This document shows, in pieces, positions 19,901 through 28,834 of a stretch of 64,000 nucleotides of DNA (position 1 is its first letter; every line of letters begins with the position of its first letter). The position numbers were made by a program, and so were the translations under genes. Where the stretch lies: assembly GCA_964653595.1 (NCBI GenBank), contig CAZZHH010000014.1, positions 6,404-70,403 of the forward strand. Reading direction: 5' to 3'. This DNA is from JBAXTE01 sp964653595. GTDB taxonomy: Bacteria; Bacteroidota; Bacteroidia; Bacteroidales; WCHB1-69. The notes under the pieces were generated by a model. That model searched no databases, had not been told where the DNA came from, and worked only from the letters and a program-made list of their open reading frames with translations.

Positions 19901-20831
19901 GCATTGCCAAAGTCCGATACATGATATAAACAAATCCATTGTTTGCCCAATCTGTTCCATATGAATTTGCCACAATTGCAGCACCTTTTTCCCAATCCCG
20001 GATATCCACAATCTCGTCACCGTTGATATCTATATCGGTGGTAATCTGCCCATCCCCATTGAAATCGTATTCTATCCGATCGTCATATCCAACAATGGTC
20101 ATGCTGTGATTTACATATGTGGTCATTTCTGAAAGAAGAATTTTCCCAGAATCGACACCTGTAATTATTTGACTGTATGTTGGCGAAGGTATTCCCAGAT
20201 AAATAATACCTATTCCTCCCACGGAATCTCCGCTTAAATGGTTGTGCAACCAATGTTTCATAGATAGAATTCCCTCTTCCGTATTAAGAGATATGGAAGC
20301 ATAATCATCCACTTTGTTTTGCATGGCTTCATAATACCAATGGTAACCATTCAAATTTTTCATGATAATTTTCCTTTCATCAAATACCTCTTCATCTCCG
20401 AGTATATTATCGGATAAACATCCGATTGATTTCATGTTCTCCCAAGTTTTCAAGGTGTGTTCAGCCTCTCTCTGGGCGGTAGCATATACATTGAAGAAGG
20501 GAGAGAAAATATTTTGCGGATTTTTAGACTCTTTGTTTAAAATCCGGTTCAATTCATAAGTGTATGTATAAAAGACACCCGAACATTGCCCACAATTGGC
20601 GATTATTTGATTTAAAATTTTTGGGAAGTATTTATTTGTAGAATTATCTACCCGCTCTGGCAATAGAGTCTTTGTGGCATTTTTTTTTTCAAATTTAAGT
20701 TGTGGTGTATTTGCCCATCTAATTGAATCAGAAGGAGATATTACAATTGCTTTTTGTGAAAACACATTACCTTGTTGTACGAAGAGTTGGATTACTCCGA
20801 AAAGGAACCCGAAAAAGAATAGGTTCTTCAT
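16917..20831 (-). CDS. Giant secreted papain-like (C1) cysteine peptidase with T9SS type A tail
   Basis: Predicted T9SS cargo of 1304 residues with a signal peptide. The peptidase domain occupies about residues 60-310. The papain motif CGxC reads NCGQCSG with catalytic Cys83, a Gln eight residues before it, His242 in VNHSMTIVGY and Asn289 in ANSYGTDW. Between His and Asn lies a roughly 30-residue insert with two calcium-loop-like stretches (DFNGDGQITTD and DINGDEIVDIRD). The rest is a series of beta-rich modules, including an Ig-like putative-cadherin motif LPYQAEISAQNGTPPY and CARDB-like repeats, ending in a Por_Sec_tail domain (VYPNPASDKITF ... GKITITQ). Gene order and 6-bp spacing indicate co-transcription behind the 20838-24809 paralogue. 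Substrate unknown. Confidence 0.85.
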   Translation of the reverse strand: MKNLFFFGFLFGVIQLFVQQGNVFSQKAIVISPSDSIRWANTPQLKFEKKNATKTLLPERVDNSTNKYFPKILNQIIANCGQCSGVFYTYTYELNRILNKESKNPQNIFSPFFNVYATAQREAEHTLKTWENMKSIGCLSDNILGDEEVFDERKIIMKNLNGYHWYYEAMQNKVDDYASISLNTEEGILSMKHWLHNHLSGDSVGGIGIIYLGIPSPTYSQIITGVDSGKILLSEMTTYVNHSMTIVGYDDRIEYDFNGDGQITTDIDINGDEIVDIRDWEKGAAIVANSYGTDWANNGFVYIMYRTLAMQSQQKGIWNSSMYVVKPKLQTKPKVTFRFSVAHPNKNVLKAYAGVSSNCNSTTPEFFMEIPFFTYISNSSDTMTPIFPIEYGFDVTPLLNHIQSGQKARFFFQIYEIDGQNKYHGYLQNFSVIDYTHGSKEICANTNPLAIVNNNLTTLYVDIVPEFSKPTLNPSKLPKVVEGLPYQAEISAQNGTPPYRFRQTDGYQTSSCLHIPTDDNGFTQLNFPIGSKASVKIGTLFPIQVYDSIHAEDIFISPHGYIQLHNYEYFWPFNNMDYTQLKGHTTIAPLMSNFVFDKPGFGVWYKSTPDSLCVNWRCRFESDTASVLDFSANIYKNGDIKFAYDTIKYVTFNAWGRGISKGNGVDVTKFGTDNIIEANKDYWFKKIATDTSVNINSNGTVTLFPDANFTNKIINVTVLDNNDLEGTGSIKLSSIEGSDLKLTSYLLNNDNHQWFAHKDTIRVSITIKNTGNTIKRHVQLSLNSTAHYLDKIKTSIIIPEIAANSEITIPSAFVIKSNPLLESELIDQVNITTAENESIGVLKIKLTPQFRLQIGEFMVDSLNVNIINPHSLHTIYIPITNKNRYSVYHIRSLLNSSSSEAILQNESFVLDSLAGFSSGNLKFFLNTYNFDAPNLVVNFKGEVSCDSADYLYFIKSYGYNCNQMENYENIQHPFIINSVSSDSIQTQIFNDGFNSDKSWLISRPAGTTTIYKFSRSFTVFSNVNSYIEFDYFSKVKSLISQVRLKVVIDEIDQNILNNTEWGHVRIPISEGRHSIRLSFSNLIGTDSIFIDNLSIPNPNDFSQNIYSISPSEVRLKCRPDTIVEFTLEPTGFGTPITTLDYQIVPSAYQKCDWLSRNGVVVLAENQIQPLTYNANTSGLAAGNYTSYIRFYDQHFYTPIKVSLEVVDGYQPPSDGSILVYPNPASDKITFDFISTDEASAELTIYDLMGRKAFYHKQAINFGTDLKFVTYDISIISIANSTKGFYIYRLKVGKDTYQGKITITQ

Positions 20832-20837
20832 TAGCGA

Positions 20838-23800
20838 TTATGGTATTAGCGTGATCTTTCCTCGTATAGAAACAGAACCAGTGTTTAATTCATATAAATA
20901 TATCCCTGCAGAGAAACCTTTTGGTTGCCAAATATACTTATTGTTTTCATTCACTATGATTGAGCTGTTAATTTTTTCAATCAATTGACCGGTAAACGAA
21001 TAAATCGAAATGGTTGCATTTTTCGCCAATTCTGAAGGTACTTCGAACACTACACGCTCTTTTGCTGGATTTGGATAAATGGTAATGGCGTTTTCTTTTT
21101 GATCGTTTGAAACTCCAATATCAAGGAGTACTGTTAGATGAACTGGTATTATAAATTGAGTTCCATTACTATACGATACTGTAATATTGGCATAATAGTC
21201 TCCAGCAGGCATGTTGTTTGCCGAAATTCCGATAGGTATGGAGTCTATTTCGTGGCTGTTAAGCGAACCAGAGAGGTAAAGTGGTTGAAGCCATGGCACA
21301 TTATATCCATCGTTATCACGGATTTCTAGTTGATACGTTGCAACTCCTGTTGCTGAATTCATCATGTAGATATTAAAGTTTTCAGAATCAGCTGGATAAA
21401 GTGTTTTTACAACACTGTCTGGGAATATCAAACAATTTGGATTTGAGGAACCAAACAACGGAAATTGAATATAGTCTACCCAAGCAGCGTCAAAGCCAGT
21501 GTTAACGGAAACATCTTTGCGATATGTCCACGCAAAAGTGTGAGTTCCCGCTGTAACTGGGTAAGAGCTTACACTCCAATCTACAATTCCATCCCATCGT
21601 TCTTTTTCTACACCATCTATTGAAAAGGAGAGATAATCCCAATTATTGTTGTTGTCGTTTTCACAGGAGACTTTTTTGTAAAACGAAATAGTCCCTGGTA
21701 TTAGCACCTCGTTTGTCAACTTTAAAGTAGAAGTTTGATTATGGGTAATCATCCCCGATCGAGCACCATAGGAACCTTCAAAAACAGAATCCGAACGGAG
21801 CGTCCAAGAGGTATCGGAGTGGGTCCATGGAAATTGTGTAAAAGTACCCGATTCAAAATCTTCGATATTCCCTCCCGAAAATAGCGAAAAGGAGAGTGTT
21901 TTACTGAAGTTTTCGGAAACAAGATGCAACAGAAAGTCATTCATGCGCCCATTTTCAAAGGAACTGTTTAATGAAACAACGTATTTAAATGTATGATTAG
22001 AAAACGGAGGAAGGGTAGTCACCGAATCTAGGTTTTTTATAAATGTGATATTTGGCTCGTACGTAAATAAGGCTGCATTAAGATAAGATATTGCTGAACC
22101 TCCAGTGTTGGCTATGGTTACAGCGATGGTGTCTGTTTCATTGCTATTGAGAGTGTTGTCGTTGCCATCAAAAACTTGGGCACTTACGAAATCTGCGTTT
22201 GAGGAATAGGCAATAATTACAATGTTGGTGGAAGAAGGCATCCCATCGCACTGGGTTTGAATGTGAATATGGATGGGATGCTCATTGGGAATATTGGCAC
22301 TCACCTGAAATTTTATTGCAGAAGACAGGGTGTATGTGTTTCCTGCTCCAATATAACCAAAATATTCGGTGTCATCGGTAAATGTAACGTATGGGTCGCT
22401 GGTGCTGGCAACTATTTGTGCATTCGTTACAGCTACTGTATCTACATTTTTTATTACTAAATCTACTGCAACAAGTTCCCCGTTGTTTACAATATTATCG
22501 CCACCAGCATGCTCTGCATGTGATAGAACTACTATACGGTTACTAAAAGAGGTGGAAAAAGGTAGTATTTTTTCATTAACCAATTCATTGTTGTCGATTA
22601 CCTCAATTCGGATGGGGACATTGTTGAAATATTCAGTAGGTGTACCAGTTAATAATCCATTATCTGACAGCGTTAGCATATCGGGCGCATCATATGGATC
22701 AAAAATTACTTTTCGTTCGGTGGTGTTGGTTGCAAAGGAACTCGAAATAGGAGGTATACTTACATCTTTTGCATTTCCCTTACTTACACCAGCTCTCCAG
22801 TTTGTGGGACTGCCCACATTGATGTTTCCATAATAAAATTCGATATTTCCATTTGGATATAATCTAGCTGAAACGTTTACCTGTGTGGATGCTTGTCCAT
22901 ATACCGACATTTTCCATCTTATACTTACATAGTTTGGCATACTCTCAAACCAAATTCCATCGCCGCTATTCATCACTAAATCTGCTTTAAATGGAGCTAT
23001 CAGTTCATGGCTTCTAAAGAGCAAATCTTCACTTACCAAAAATGGCCATTTGTATAGGTTGTTTCTGAATTCTAAATATCCTCCGGTATAGATTACAATT
23101 TGGTTGTATTTTTTACCGTAAAAAGGAAATTCAAATGGTAAATTTTTAATTGAATATCCATCTCTCGTTGCCGACATGGTTACGGATTGTTGTGTAATGG
23201 ATGGATATGAACCAGTTTGTTCTGAGATATCGTACCCCATTTTAAAACGCCAATGATATGGAGCTGTCCCCCCAGTAGCTGATAGCTGGGCAGAATAGGG
23301 TTCAAATGCCTCTGCAATTGGCAAGGTTACATTCGATATAGTGGGTTTTTGATGTTGTATAGAAGTTACAACTCCCATTGTGGTAATGTTATTATTTACT
23401 ATAGATACATTACTTTCTGTACTTGCTGTTTCAACCGCATTTCCTGATGTATAGTCGACAACAGAAAAGGACTGAATTTGTCCAGAAAATGCATTGGAAG
23501 CGTCGTTTTCAATTACCTGTAGAAAAAACTTAGTTGGAGTACCTGGTTCTATATAGTTGAGTAATGGGGTTATATCTAATCCAAATTCAATGTTTTCAGC
23601 TGTCGGTGTTGTGTCTCCTAACATGTAATAATCTCCACCTTGATAGTTGAAGACCGAAAATTCCATCGATTTTTCAGGAGCAACCGCAGATGTATTTGCT
23701 GCAATGCCAGCCATTACCTTCAATCTTCCTCTTGCTGTATGAGATAGCGATATTTTGTAAGTAGCCAAAGGGTTGTAATTTTCTTTTACCTCTATTACAT

Positions 23801-24809
23801 ATACCTGATTATTCCAAATTCCACCATTGTTTAAACTTTCGGCAAGTACTTTATACATCATATAACAGAAGCCATTATTTCCAAAGTCTGTTCCAAACGA
23901 GTTCGTAAATTTTACACCCCCAATTTCCCAGTCCCGCATATCTATGGTGCCGTCATTATTGATGTCAACGTTATTAGTATACATTCCATCCCCGTTGTAA
24001 TCGTATCGGATGGAATCATTATAGCCAACTATGGTTTGACAGTGGTTTACATATGAACTAAACTGGGTAATTACTTTTTTGCCACCTTCTGGTGTTCCTG
24101 CAGGCAAAGTAATAAAGGTAGAGCCATTGCCAACATAGGTAGAGTAGAAAGTTGCAATTCCACCTTCTGTTGATCCATCTAAATGATCATGAAGCCAATA
24201 TTTTAGAGTTCTTAGCCCTTCGGGTGTGTTTACCGATATCGCATAGGTTTCGTAAACCCTGTTTTTCATTGCATTATAGTAGTTGTTATACCCACTAAAC
24301 CACCTTCTAGAACCGCCAAAACTATTTGTTCCACCCCAATCTGTTTTGTTGGGAGAACCTGCCATTCTCAGCACATCCCATGTTTCAAGGCAATTGACAC
24401 CACTTCCAGAACCTCCATTTTTAAAATTCCATGCAAAGTGTGTAGGATATTGATTGCCAATAACATCTGATGGTAGGTTGCGCAATCGATTTATCTCATA
24501 GGTAAAAGTGTAAGCAATCCCCGCTGCCTGCCCGCACTCTAAAGCTACTTGATAGAATATTGGCTGAAGGTATGTGGACCCTGAATGATCTACTATTGTG
24601 GGTAAAATTTTAGATCCATTTTTATAAGCAGCAGGTACTGGTAACTCATTAATTTGAGCTAGAAAAGCCGAATCAGAGGTGTTTAATCGACTGATTGGAT
24701 TTGAATAATACGACTCTAATTGGGCTTTGGTTAAATCTTCTACTTGATTTTGAGCTAAAGTACTACTTAGCAATACTATTGCAAGGATTGTTGTTGCTGT
24801 TTTTTTCAT
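20838..24809 (-). CDS. Giant secreted papain-like paralogue lacking the catalytic cysteine, T9SS type A tail
   Basis: Predicted secreted protein of 1323 residues, collinear with its downstream neighbour over the whole length: signal peptide, papain-like domain, beta modules, a jelly-roll-like segment (GNIEDFESGTF onwards), and a Por_Sec_tail (IYPNPAKERVVF ... GKITLIP). The catalytic Cys of CGxC is replaced by Ala95 (ECGQAAG; codon GCA, two changes away from a Cys codon), while His256 (VNHCQTIVGY) and Asn303 (TNSFGTDF) remain, as does the calcium-loop insert between them (DYNGDGMYTNN, DINNDGTIDMRD). It is therefore probably a pseudoprotease, kept intact by selection. It starts the two-gene unit; the paralogue follows after 6 bp. 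Confidence 0.83.
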   Translation of the reverse strand: MKKTATTILAIVLLSSTLAQNQVEDLTKAQLESYYSNPISRLNTSDSAFLAQINELPVPAAYKNGSKILPTIVDHSGSTYLQPIFYQVALECGQAAGIAYTFTYEINRLRNLPSDVIGNQYPTHFAWNFKNGGSGSGVNCLETWDVLRMAGSPNKTDWGGTNSFGGSRRWFSGYNNYYNAMKNRVYETYAISVNTPEGLRTLKYWLHDHLDGSTEGGIATFYSTYVGNGSTFITLPAGTPEGGKKVITQFSSYVNHCQTIVGYNDSIRYDYNGDGMYTNNVDINNDGTIDMRDWEIGGVKFTNSFGTDFGNNGFCYMMYKVLAESLNNGGIWNNQVYVIEVKENYNPLATYKISLSHTARGRLKVMAGIAANTSAVAPEKSMEFSVFNYQGGDYYMLGDTTPTAENIEFGLDITPLLNYIEPGTPTKFFLQVIENDASNAFSGQIQSFSVVDYTSGNAVETASTESNVSIVNNNITTMGVVTSIQHQKPTISNVTLPIAEAFEPYSAQLSATGGTAPYHWRFKMGYDISEQTGSYPSITQQSVTMSATRDGYSIKNLPFEFPFYGKKYNQIVIYTGGYLEFRNNLYKWPFLVSEDLLFRSHELIAPFKADLVMNSGDGIWFESMPNYVSIRWKMSVYGQASTQVNVSARLYPNGNIEFYYGNINVGSPTNWRAGVSKGNAKDVSIPPISSSFATNTTERKVIFDPYDAPDMLTLSDNGLLTGTPTEYFNNVPIRIEVIDNNELVNEKILPFSTSFSNRIVVLSHAEHAGGDNIVNNGELVAVDLVIKNVDTVAVTNAQIVASTSDPYVTFTDDTEYFGYIGAGNTYTLSSAIKFQVSANIPNEHPIHIHIQTQCDGMPSSTNIVIIAYSSNADFVSAQVFDGNDNTLNSNETDTIAVTIANTGGSAISYLNAALFTYEPNITFIKNLDSVTTLPPFSNHTFKYVVSLNSSFENGRMNDFLLHLVSENFSKTLSFSLFSGGNIEDFESGTFTQFPWTHSDTSWTLRSDSVFEGSYGARSGMITHNQTSTLKLTNEVLIPGTISFYKKVSCENDNNNNWDYLSFSIDGVEKERWDGIVDWSVSSYPVTAGTHTFAWTYRKDVSVNTGFDAAWVDYIQFPLFGSSNPNCLIFPDSVVKTLYPADSENFNIYMMNSATGVATYQLEIRDNDGYNVPWLQPLYLSGSLNSHEIDSIPIGISANNMPAGDYYANITVSYSNGTQFIIPVHLTVLLDIGVSNDQKENAITIYPNPAKERVVFEVPSELAKNATISIYSFTGQLIEKINSSIIVNENNKYIWQPKGFSAGIYLYELNTGSVSIRGKITLIP

Positions 24810-24948
24810 ATATATTATTTTTAGCTCCTTTGCTTTTGATTGTTATTTTTGTATTCTATCCAATGGACAAAACAAACATTCTGTTGATTGTGTGACCCAT
24901 TCACGGAGATTTTTAGTTTTTAAACAACATTTTTAAGACACAAAAATA

Positions 24949-27600
24949 CTAGAACCTGGCGCTAATAGTTACTGGTTTTTTATATTTTTTTACGGTACCA
25001 TCTAATTTCCACACTTCGATTACGAAAAGATATATTCCAGAGGTAGCTGTTGAGTTGTCTTCCATTGTGCCATCCCAGCTATAAGAGCCTTCTACTGAGG
25101 AAATATCATTGTTAACGAGTTGTTTTACTTTAAAACCTGCCGCATTGTATACCCATATCGATATTCGATAACCTAGCTCGTTAAATCGATAGGTGATTGT
25201 TGCTATGTCATCTATGCCATCCAAGTTCGGAGTAAAAACTTCTGGGTATATTACGATGGAATTGTCTTCTGCAAAAATATCTGCCCATTGAGAGTTTTTG
25301 TAGCCTGGAGTAGCATAGTTAACCGTAGAAGCTGCTGAATGCCAATTTGAACGATCGGTGGAAGGTCTTAATGGGGATACTCTTTCCAACGATACACCAT
25401 CCGTTGACTTTAGCATTCCATAGTGCATATTTGCATCGTAGTTTACTCGGTCTATTTCAATGGAGTTTAAATCTCCTAACAAAACAATTCCTTCATCATT
25501 ATTGTAGGTTGGCATGGATGAGAGCTGAATGAAGTTTGTGACGGTGATAGTAGGATACTCTCTTTTTACAGCTTCTGTATTGCTCGACAACACTGCATAT
25601 TCCTTCGGAAAAAGTAAATAACCCTCGGGAGTGATAGTTTTGTATACAGGCGAGCCATATTCAATATTTCCCAATAGCAGTTGTTTTAAATCAATAATTT
25701 TTTCTGATCTATTGTAAAGCTCAACGAAATCGACGCTCCCTTCACGAGGATTCGACAAAATTTCGTTGATTACAACATCTCCAAAGCTAGGAGGAAATGC
25801 GATTGCAAATGGTACCGAATTGTTTATAGGCAAAATATTGCCCGAACAATCGGTAATAGTATCTGTAATACTGAGGATGTATACTCTGCCAACTTCTAAG
25901 GTGTCTGCAAATGTTAACAAAACAGATTTAAACATTGGGCTCGTAGCCTCAGCACTAATTGGTACACCTAAATTTTGAGAGGCAACATATCTATTTGTAT
26001 TTGCAATCAAACTCTCTTTCATGCTTTCCGAAAAGTAGAGCATGACAGATCGGTTGTTTTGAGCTACAGCTTTTACAAGATAAGGTGATATTAAATCTCT
26101 GTTTGTGCTTAATTGAGAGTTTCTTCTACCTGGAGTGCCTCCCAAAAGACTGCTCGAAGCGATCCAATTGGAAGATTCCCCACAGAAATTTAACGGGTCT
26201 ATTTGTTCGAGTGACCAACCTCCATTTTTCTTAAAATTATCTTTATACCAGCTGTCCGAAAAGTTTACATAATGCATGAGAAGGTTAGTAGGTGTATAGA
26301 GAATAATTTCTTGACCAGAATTAGAAATAGATAAGCTCGATACAGAAATGATAGGAATTGTGGTGTCAAAATTTGGTGCGGAGCCTGAAGATGTAACTAT
26401 CACAAAACTATCTGGTAATAGGGTGTAATTTGGTAGTGTTTTGGTAGATGTACCGACTTTTAACAACCATCCGTTCAAATTTATGGGTAAAGATGTATTG
26501 TTTTTTAGCTCAATATACTCTGCATTTGGAAGACCTACTTCTGGATCTGGATCAGCCATAATTTCGTTAATCACCACATCCCATGGTTGAGCTACATAAT
26601 AGGTAAATGGTAAATTTTGTGGGAGGATGATATTCTCTTCCATATCAGTTACTCCAGAAACTAACAGCAAATAGGCAATATTTTGAGAAAATGGTGTTCC
26701 AAAAGTAAGTTGTACGGCTGAGTTGTTTGCCCCCACCATCGTGGCTGCAATTGGATTGCCAATGCCATTATTCAGAGAGTAGAAATTCAAATTGGTGGCA
26801 GTAGAAGGTAATAGCGATTCTGAAAACTGCAATTCTAGCTGTGTTTCACTTATCATGGTTAAGCTTACAACAGTGGGTGGTGTGATGTCTTTAACAATTG
26901 GGCCAACATAAATATCATCAAAATAAAAACTGGTGTTGTTCGAAGAGGTAAATTTACAACATACCCCTGTGTACTCAGAAGTAGTGTGTGTTACATCGGT
27001 GGCTGTTCCTTCTAATAAATAATTTGCCCCTCCTGTAGTGTCAGAATAGAGTTTCCACATCCCGGAGTTGTCACGTAACACTTTGATGCTTGTGTTTTTA
27101 GAAGAGGAGATGTTGCCAACTGTTCCGTTGATGATTTTGGAAGTTCCCATACCTGTTTGCTTCCATAAAGTGATGTTGTCCGATGTTGAAGAGCCATCGT
27201 CGCCAAACATAACATAATAACCATTTAATGGACCAAGTAGGTTTGCAGAATCGGATGTAAGATATATTCGAGCATTATTAGTGGTTGATGTTCCTCCACT
27301 TAAGCCAATTCTGACCCAAAACCTCCACTCTGTACTGTCAATATTGGATATAGGTGCAGAAAATCGAAGGTGCTTGATCCCTGAAACTGTTCCATTTAGT
27401 TGCAATCTGGGCTGAATACTCCATGCTGAGCTAGAATAAATGGATATTTTAAAACAACTATCATCACCACTCCAAGTCGGACTATTGGTGAAATCTCCGT
27501 CGGAAAATGTTTCGAAAATCTGACTATAAACAGGTATCGTGCTTATAATGGAAATGAAGGAGATTAGAAGGGTAAAAAGTGGACGTTTTGGATTTGTCAT
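24949..27600 (-). CDS. Secreted lamin-tail-domain protein with CHU_C (T9SS type B) C-terminus
   Basis: Large extracellular protein of 883 residues from the ATG at 27600, which gives a clean signal peptide ending near VYSQIF; the open frame continues 22 codons upstream without a plausible signal. An N-terminal concanavalin-like jelly roll (about residues 20-230) is followed by a Big/Ig-like segment, a lamin-tail domain starting DVVINEIMADPDPEVG, another Ig-like segment, a second lamin-tail domain starting GDVVINEILSNPREG, and a terminal gliding-motility-associated C-terminal domain (VFTPNLDGIDD ... GIYLFVIEVWKLDG). CHU_C domains direct export by T9SS. The role is unknown; such proteins are surface or adhesion components. 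It is separated from the papain-like pair by 139 bp with no obvious terminator. Confidence 0.85.
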   Translation of the reverse strand: MTNPKRPLFTLLISFISIISTIPVYSQIFETFSDGDFTNSPTWSGDDSCFKISIYSSSAWSIQPRLQLNGTVSGIKHLRFSAPISNIDSTEWRFWVRIGLSGGTSTTNNARIYLTSDSANLLGPLNGYYVMFGDDGSSTSDNITLWKQTGMGTSKIINGTVGNISSSKNTSIKVLRDNSGMWKLYSDTTGGANYLLEGTATDVTHTTSEYTGVCCKFTSSNNTSFYFDDIYVGPIVKDITPPTVVSLTMISETQLELQFSESLLPSTATNLNFYSLNNGIGNPIAATMVGANNSAVQLTFGTPFSQNIAYLLLVSGVTDMEENIILPQNLPFTYYVAQPWDVVINEIMADPDPEVGLPNAEYIELKNNTSLPINLNGWLLKVGTSTKTLPNYTLLPDSFVIVTSSGSAPNFDTTIPIISVSSLSISNSGQEIILYTPTNLLMHYVNFSDSWYKDNFKKNGGWSLEQIDPLNFCGESSNWIASSSLLGGTPGRRNSQLSTNRDLISPYLVKAVAQNNRSVMLYFSESMKESLIANTNRYVASQNLGVPISAEATSPMFKSVLLTFADTLEVGRVYILSITDTITDCSGNILPINNSVPFAIAFPPSFGDVVINEILSNPREGSVDFVELYNRSEKIIDLKQLLLGNIEYGSPVYKTITPEGYLLFPKEYAVLSSNTEAVKREYPTITVTNFIQLSSMPTYNNDEGIVLLGDLNSIEIDRVNYDANMHYGMLKSTDGVSLERVSPLRPSTDRSNWHSAASTVNYATPGYKNSQWADIFAEDNSIVIYPEVFTPNLDGIDDIATITYRFNELGYRISIWVYNAAGFKVKQLVNNDISSVEGSYSWDGTMEDNSTATSGIYLFVIEVWKLDGTVKKYKKPVTISARF

Positions 27601-27644
27601 GTATTTTTTTATTTTTTTGATACGAAACAAGTGTGTAAATATAC

Positions 27645-27652
27645 TAATTTTG
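27645..27652 (+). promoter_or_regulatory. Candidate -7 box for asd
   Basis: TAATTTTG matches TAnnTTTG, 58-65 bp before the asd ATG at 27710, in the divergent gap. No -33 TTTG at the standard distance. Confidence 0.4.
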
Positions 27653-27709
27653 TACAAACAATACAAGTGTACGTTTTTTTATAAATCAGTAATTGAAAAA
27701 TATTTTACA

Positions 27710-28699
27710 ATGAAAATTGCAGTAGTAGGATCAACAGGCTTAGTAGGCTCGGTTATGCTTGAAGTTCTTCAAGAAGCCTTTTTTTATGATCATGAAATTA
27801 TTCCGGTTGCCTCTTCTAAATCTATCGGAAAAACAGTAAAATTTGGGGATAAAAACATGGTGGTTACCTCTATTGAAGACGCGTTAAGTCAAAAACCAAG
27901 TATTGCCATTTTTTCTGCTGGCTCTTCTTTGTCGAAAATTTGGGCTCCGCAGTTTGCAAATGCCGGCACTTTTGTAATTGACAACTCTTCTGCATGGAGA
28001 ATGGACGAAAATGTGCCTCTGGTGGTACCTGAAATTAATGCAAATACCATTCATGCTCATACAAAAATCATTGCTAATCCTAATTGTTCAACTATTCAAA
28101 TGGTTCTTGCTCTTGCCCCTCTTCATAAAGCATTTGCAATTCGACGATTGGTAATTTCAACCTATCAATCGGTTACTGGTACAGGGGTAAAAGCAGTAGC
28201 TCAACTAAAAAACGAAAGAGCAAATGTGGATGGAGAAATGGCATATCCATACACGATCGACCTAAATGTAATTCCTCATGGTGGCGACTTTTTGGAAAAC
28301 GGATATACTACCGAAGAGGAAAAACTAGAAAAGGAGACAAAAAAAATACTAGATGATTCATCTTTAAACATTACGGCAACTGTGGTTAGAGTTCCTGTTT
28401 TTGGAGGTCATTCGGAATCGGTTAATGTCGAATTTCAAAATGAATTTGATCTCAACCAAATTCGAAATATTCTTTCTAATACGAAAGGGGTGATTGTAAA
28501 AGATGACCTCGTAAATTTAGATTATCCCATGCCTCTATACGCAAAAAACAGAAATGAAGTTTTTGTAGGACGTATTCGAAGAGATTTTTCACAACCCAAT
28601 TCCCTAAATCTTTGGATTGTTGCCGATAATCTTCGAAAAGGTGCTGCTACTAATGCGGTTCAAATTGCGCAATATCTGATTCAATCTAAGTTGGTTTAA
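27710..28699 (+). CDS. asd: Aspartate-semialdehyde dehydrogenase
   Basis: NADPH-dependent enzyme that reduces aspartyl phosphate to aspartate semialdehyde, the branch point for lysine/diaminopimelate, threonine and methionine. The ATG at 27710 begins with the Rossmann loop VVGSTGLVGSVML; the open frame upstream has no homology and overlaps the divergent gene. The active-site Cys is in NPNCSTIQ, the catalytic His in GGHSESVNVEF, and the substrate-binding region in YQSVTGTGVKAV. Its 329 residues are the usual length. Single gene with a candidate promoter upstream and a hairpin downstream. Confidence 0.95.
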   Translation: MKIAVVGSTGLVGSVMLEVLQEAFFYDHEIIPVASSKSIGKTVKFGDKNMVVTSIEDALSQKPSIAIFSAGSSLSKIWAPQFANAGTFVIDNSSAWRMDENVPLVVPEINANTIHAHTKIIANPNCSTIQMVLALAPLHKAFAIRRLVISTYQSVTGTGVKAVAQLKNERANVDGEMAYPYTIDLNVIPHGGDFLENGYTTEEEKLEKETKKILDDSSLNITATVVRVPVFGGHSESVNVEFQNEFDLNQIRNILSNTKGVIVKDDLVNLDYPMPLYAKNRNEVFVGRIRRDFSQPNSLNLWIVADNLRKGAATNAVQIAQYLIQSKLV

Positions 28700-28751
28700 T
28701 GTGTGATATTTCGTTCAAAATAGGTCTTTATTTTTAATGTTTGACATTAAA

Positions 28752-28786
28752 AAACCCTGACTCAATCACTAGAAGAGCCAGGGTTT
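28752..28786. terminator. Possible bidirectional terminator between asd and the HEAT pseudogene
   Basis: AAACCCTG (28752-28759) pairs with CAGGGTTT (28779-28786) across a 19-base loop between two convergent genes. T runs are weak on both sides, so the call is tentative. Confidence 0.45.
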
Positions 28787-28834
28787 ATAGCAATGTTTAG
28801 ATTAATAACAACATTCACATCAATCCAATAATGG

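Noticed and set aside
27539..27709. Longer asd start giving a 386-residue protein
   Set aside because: The extra 57 residues lack homology, overlap the divergent secreted-protein gene and contain its start region.
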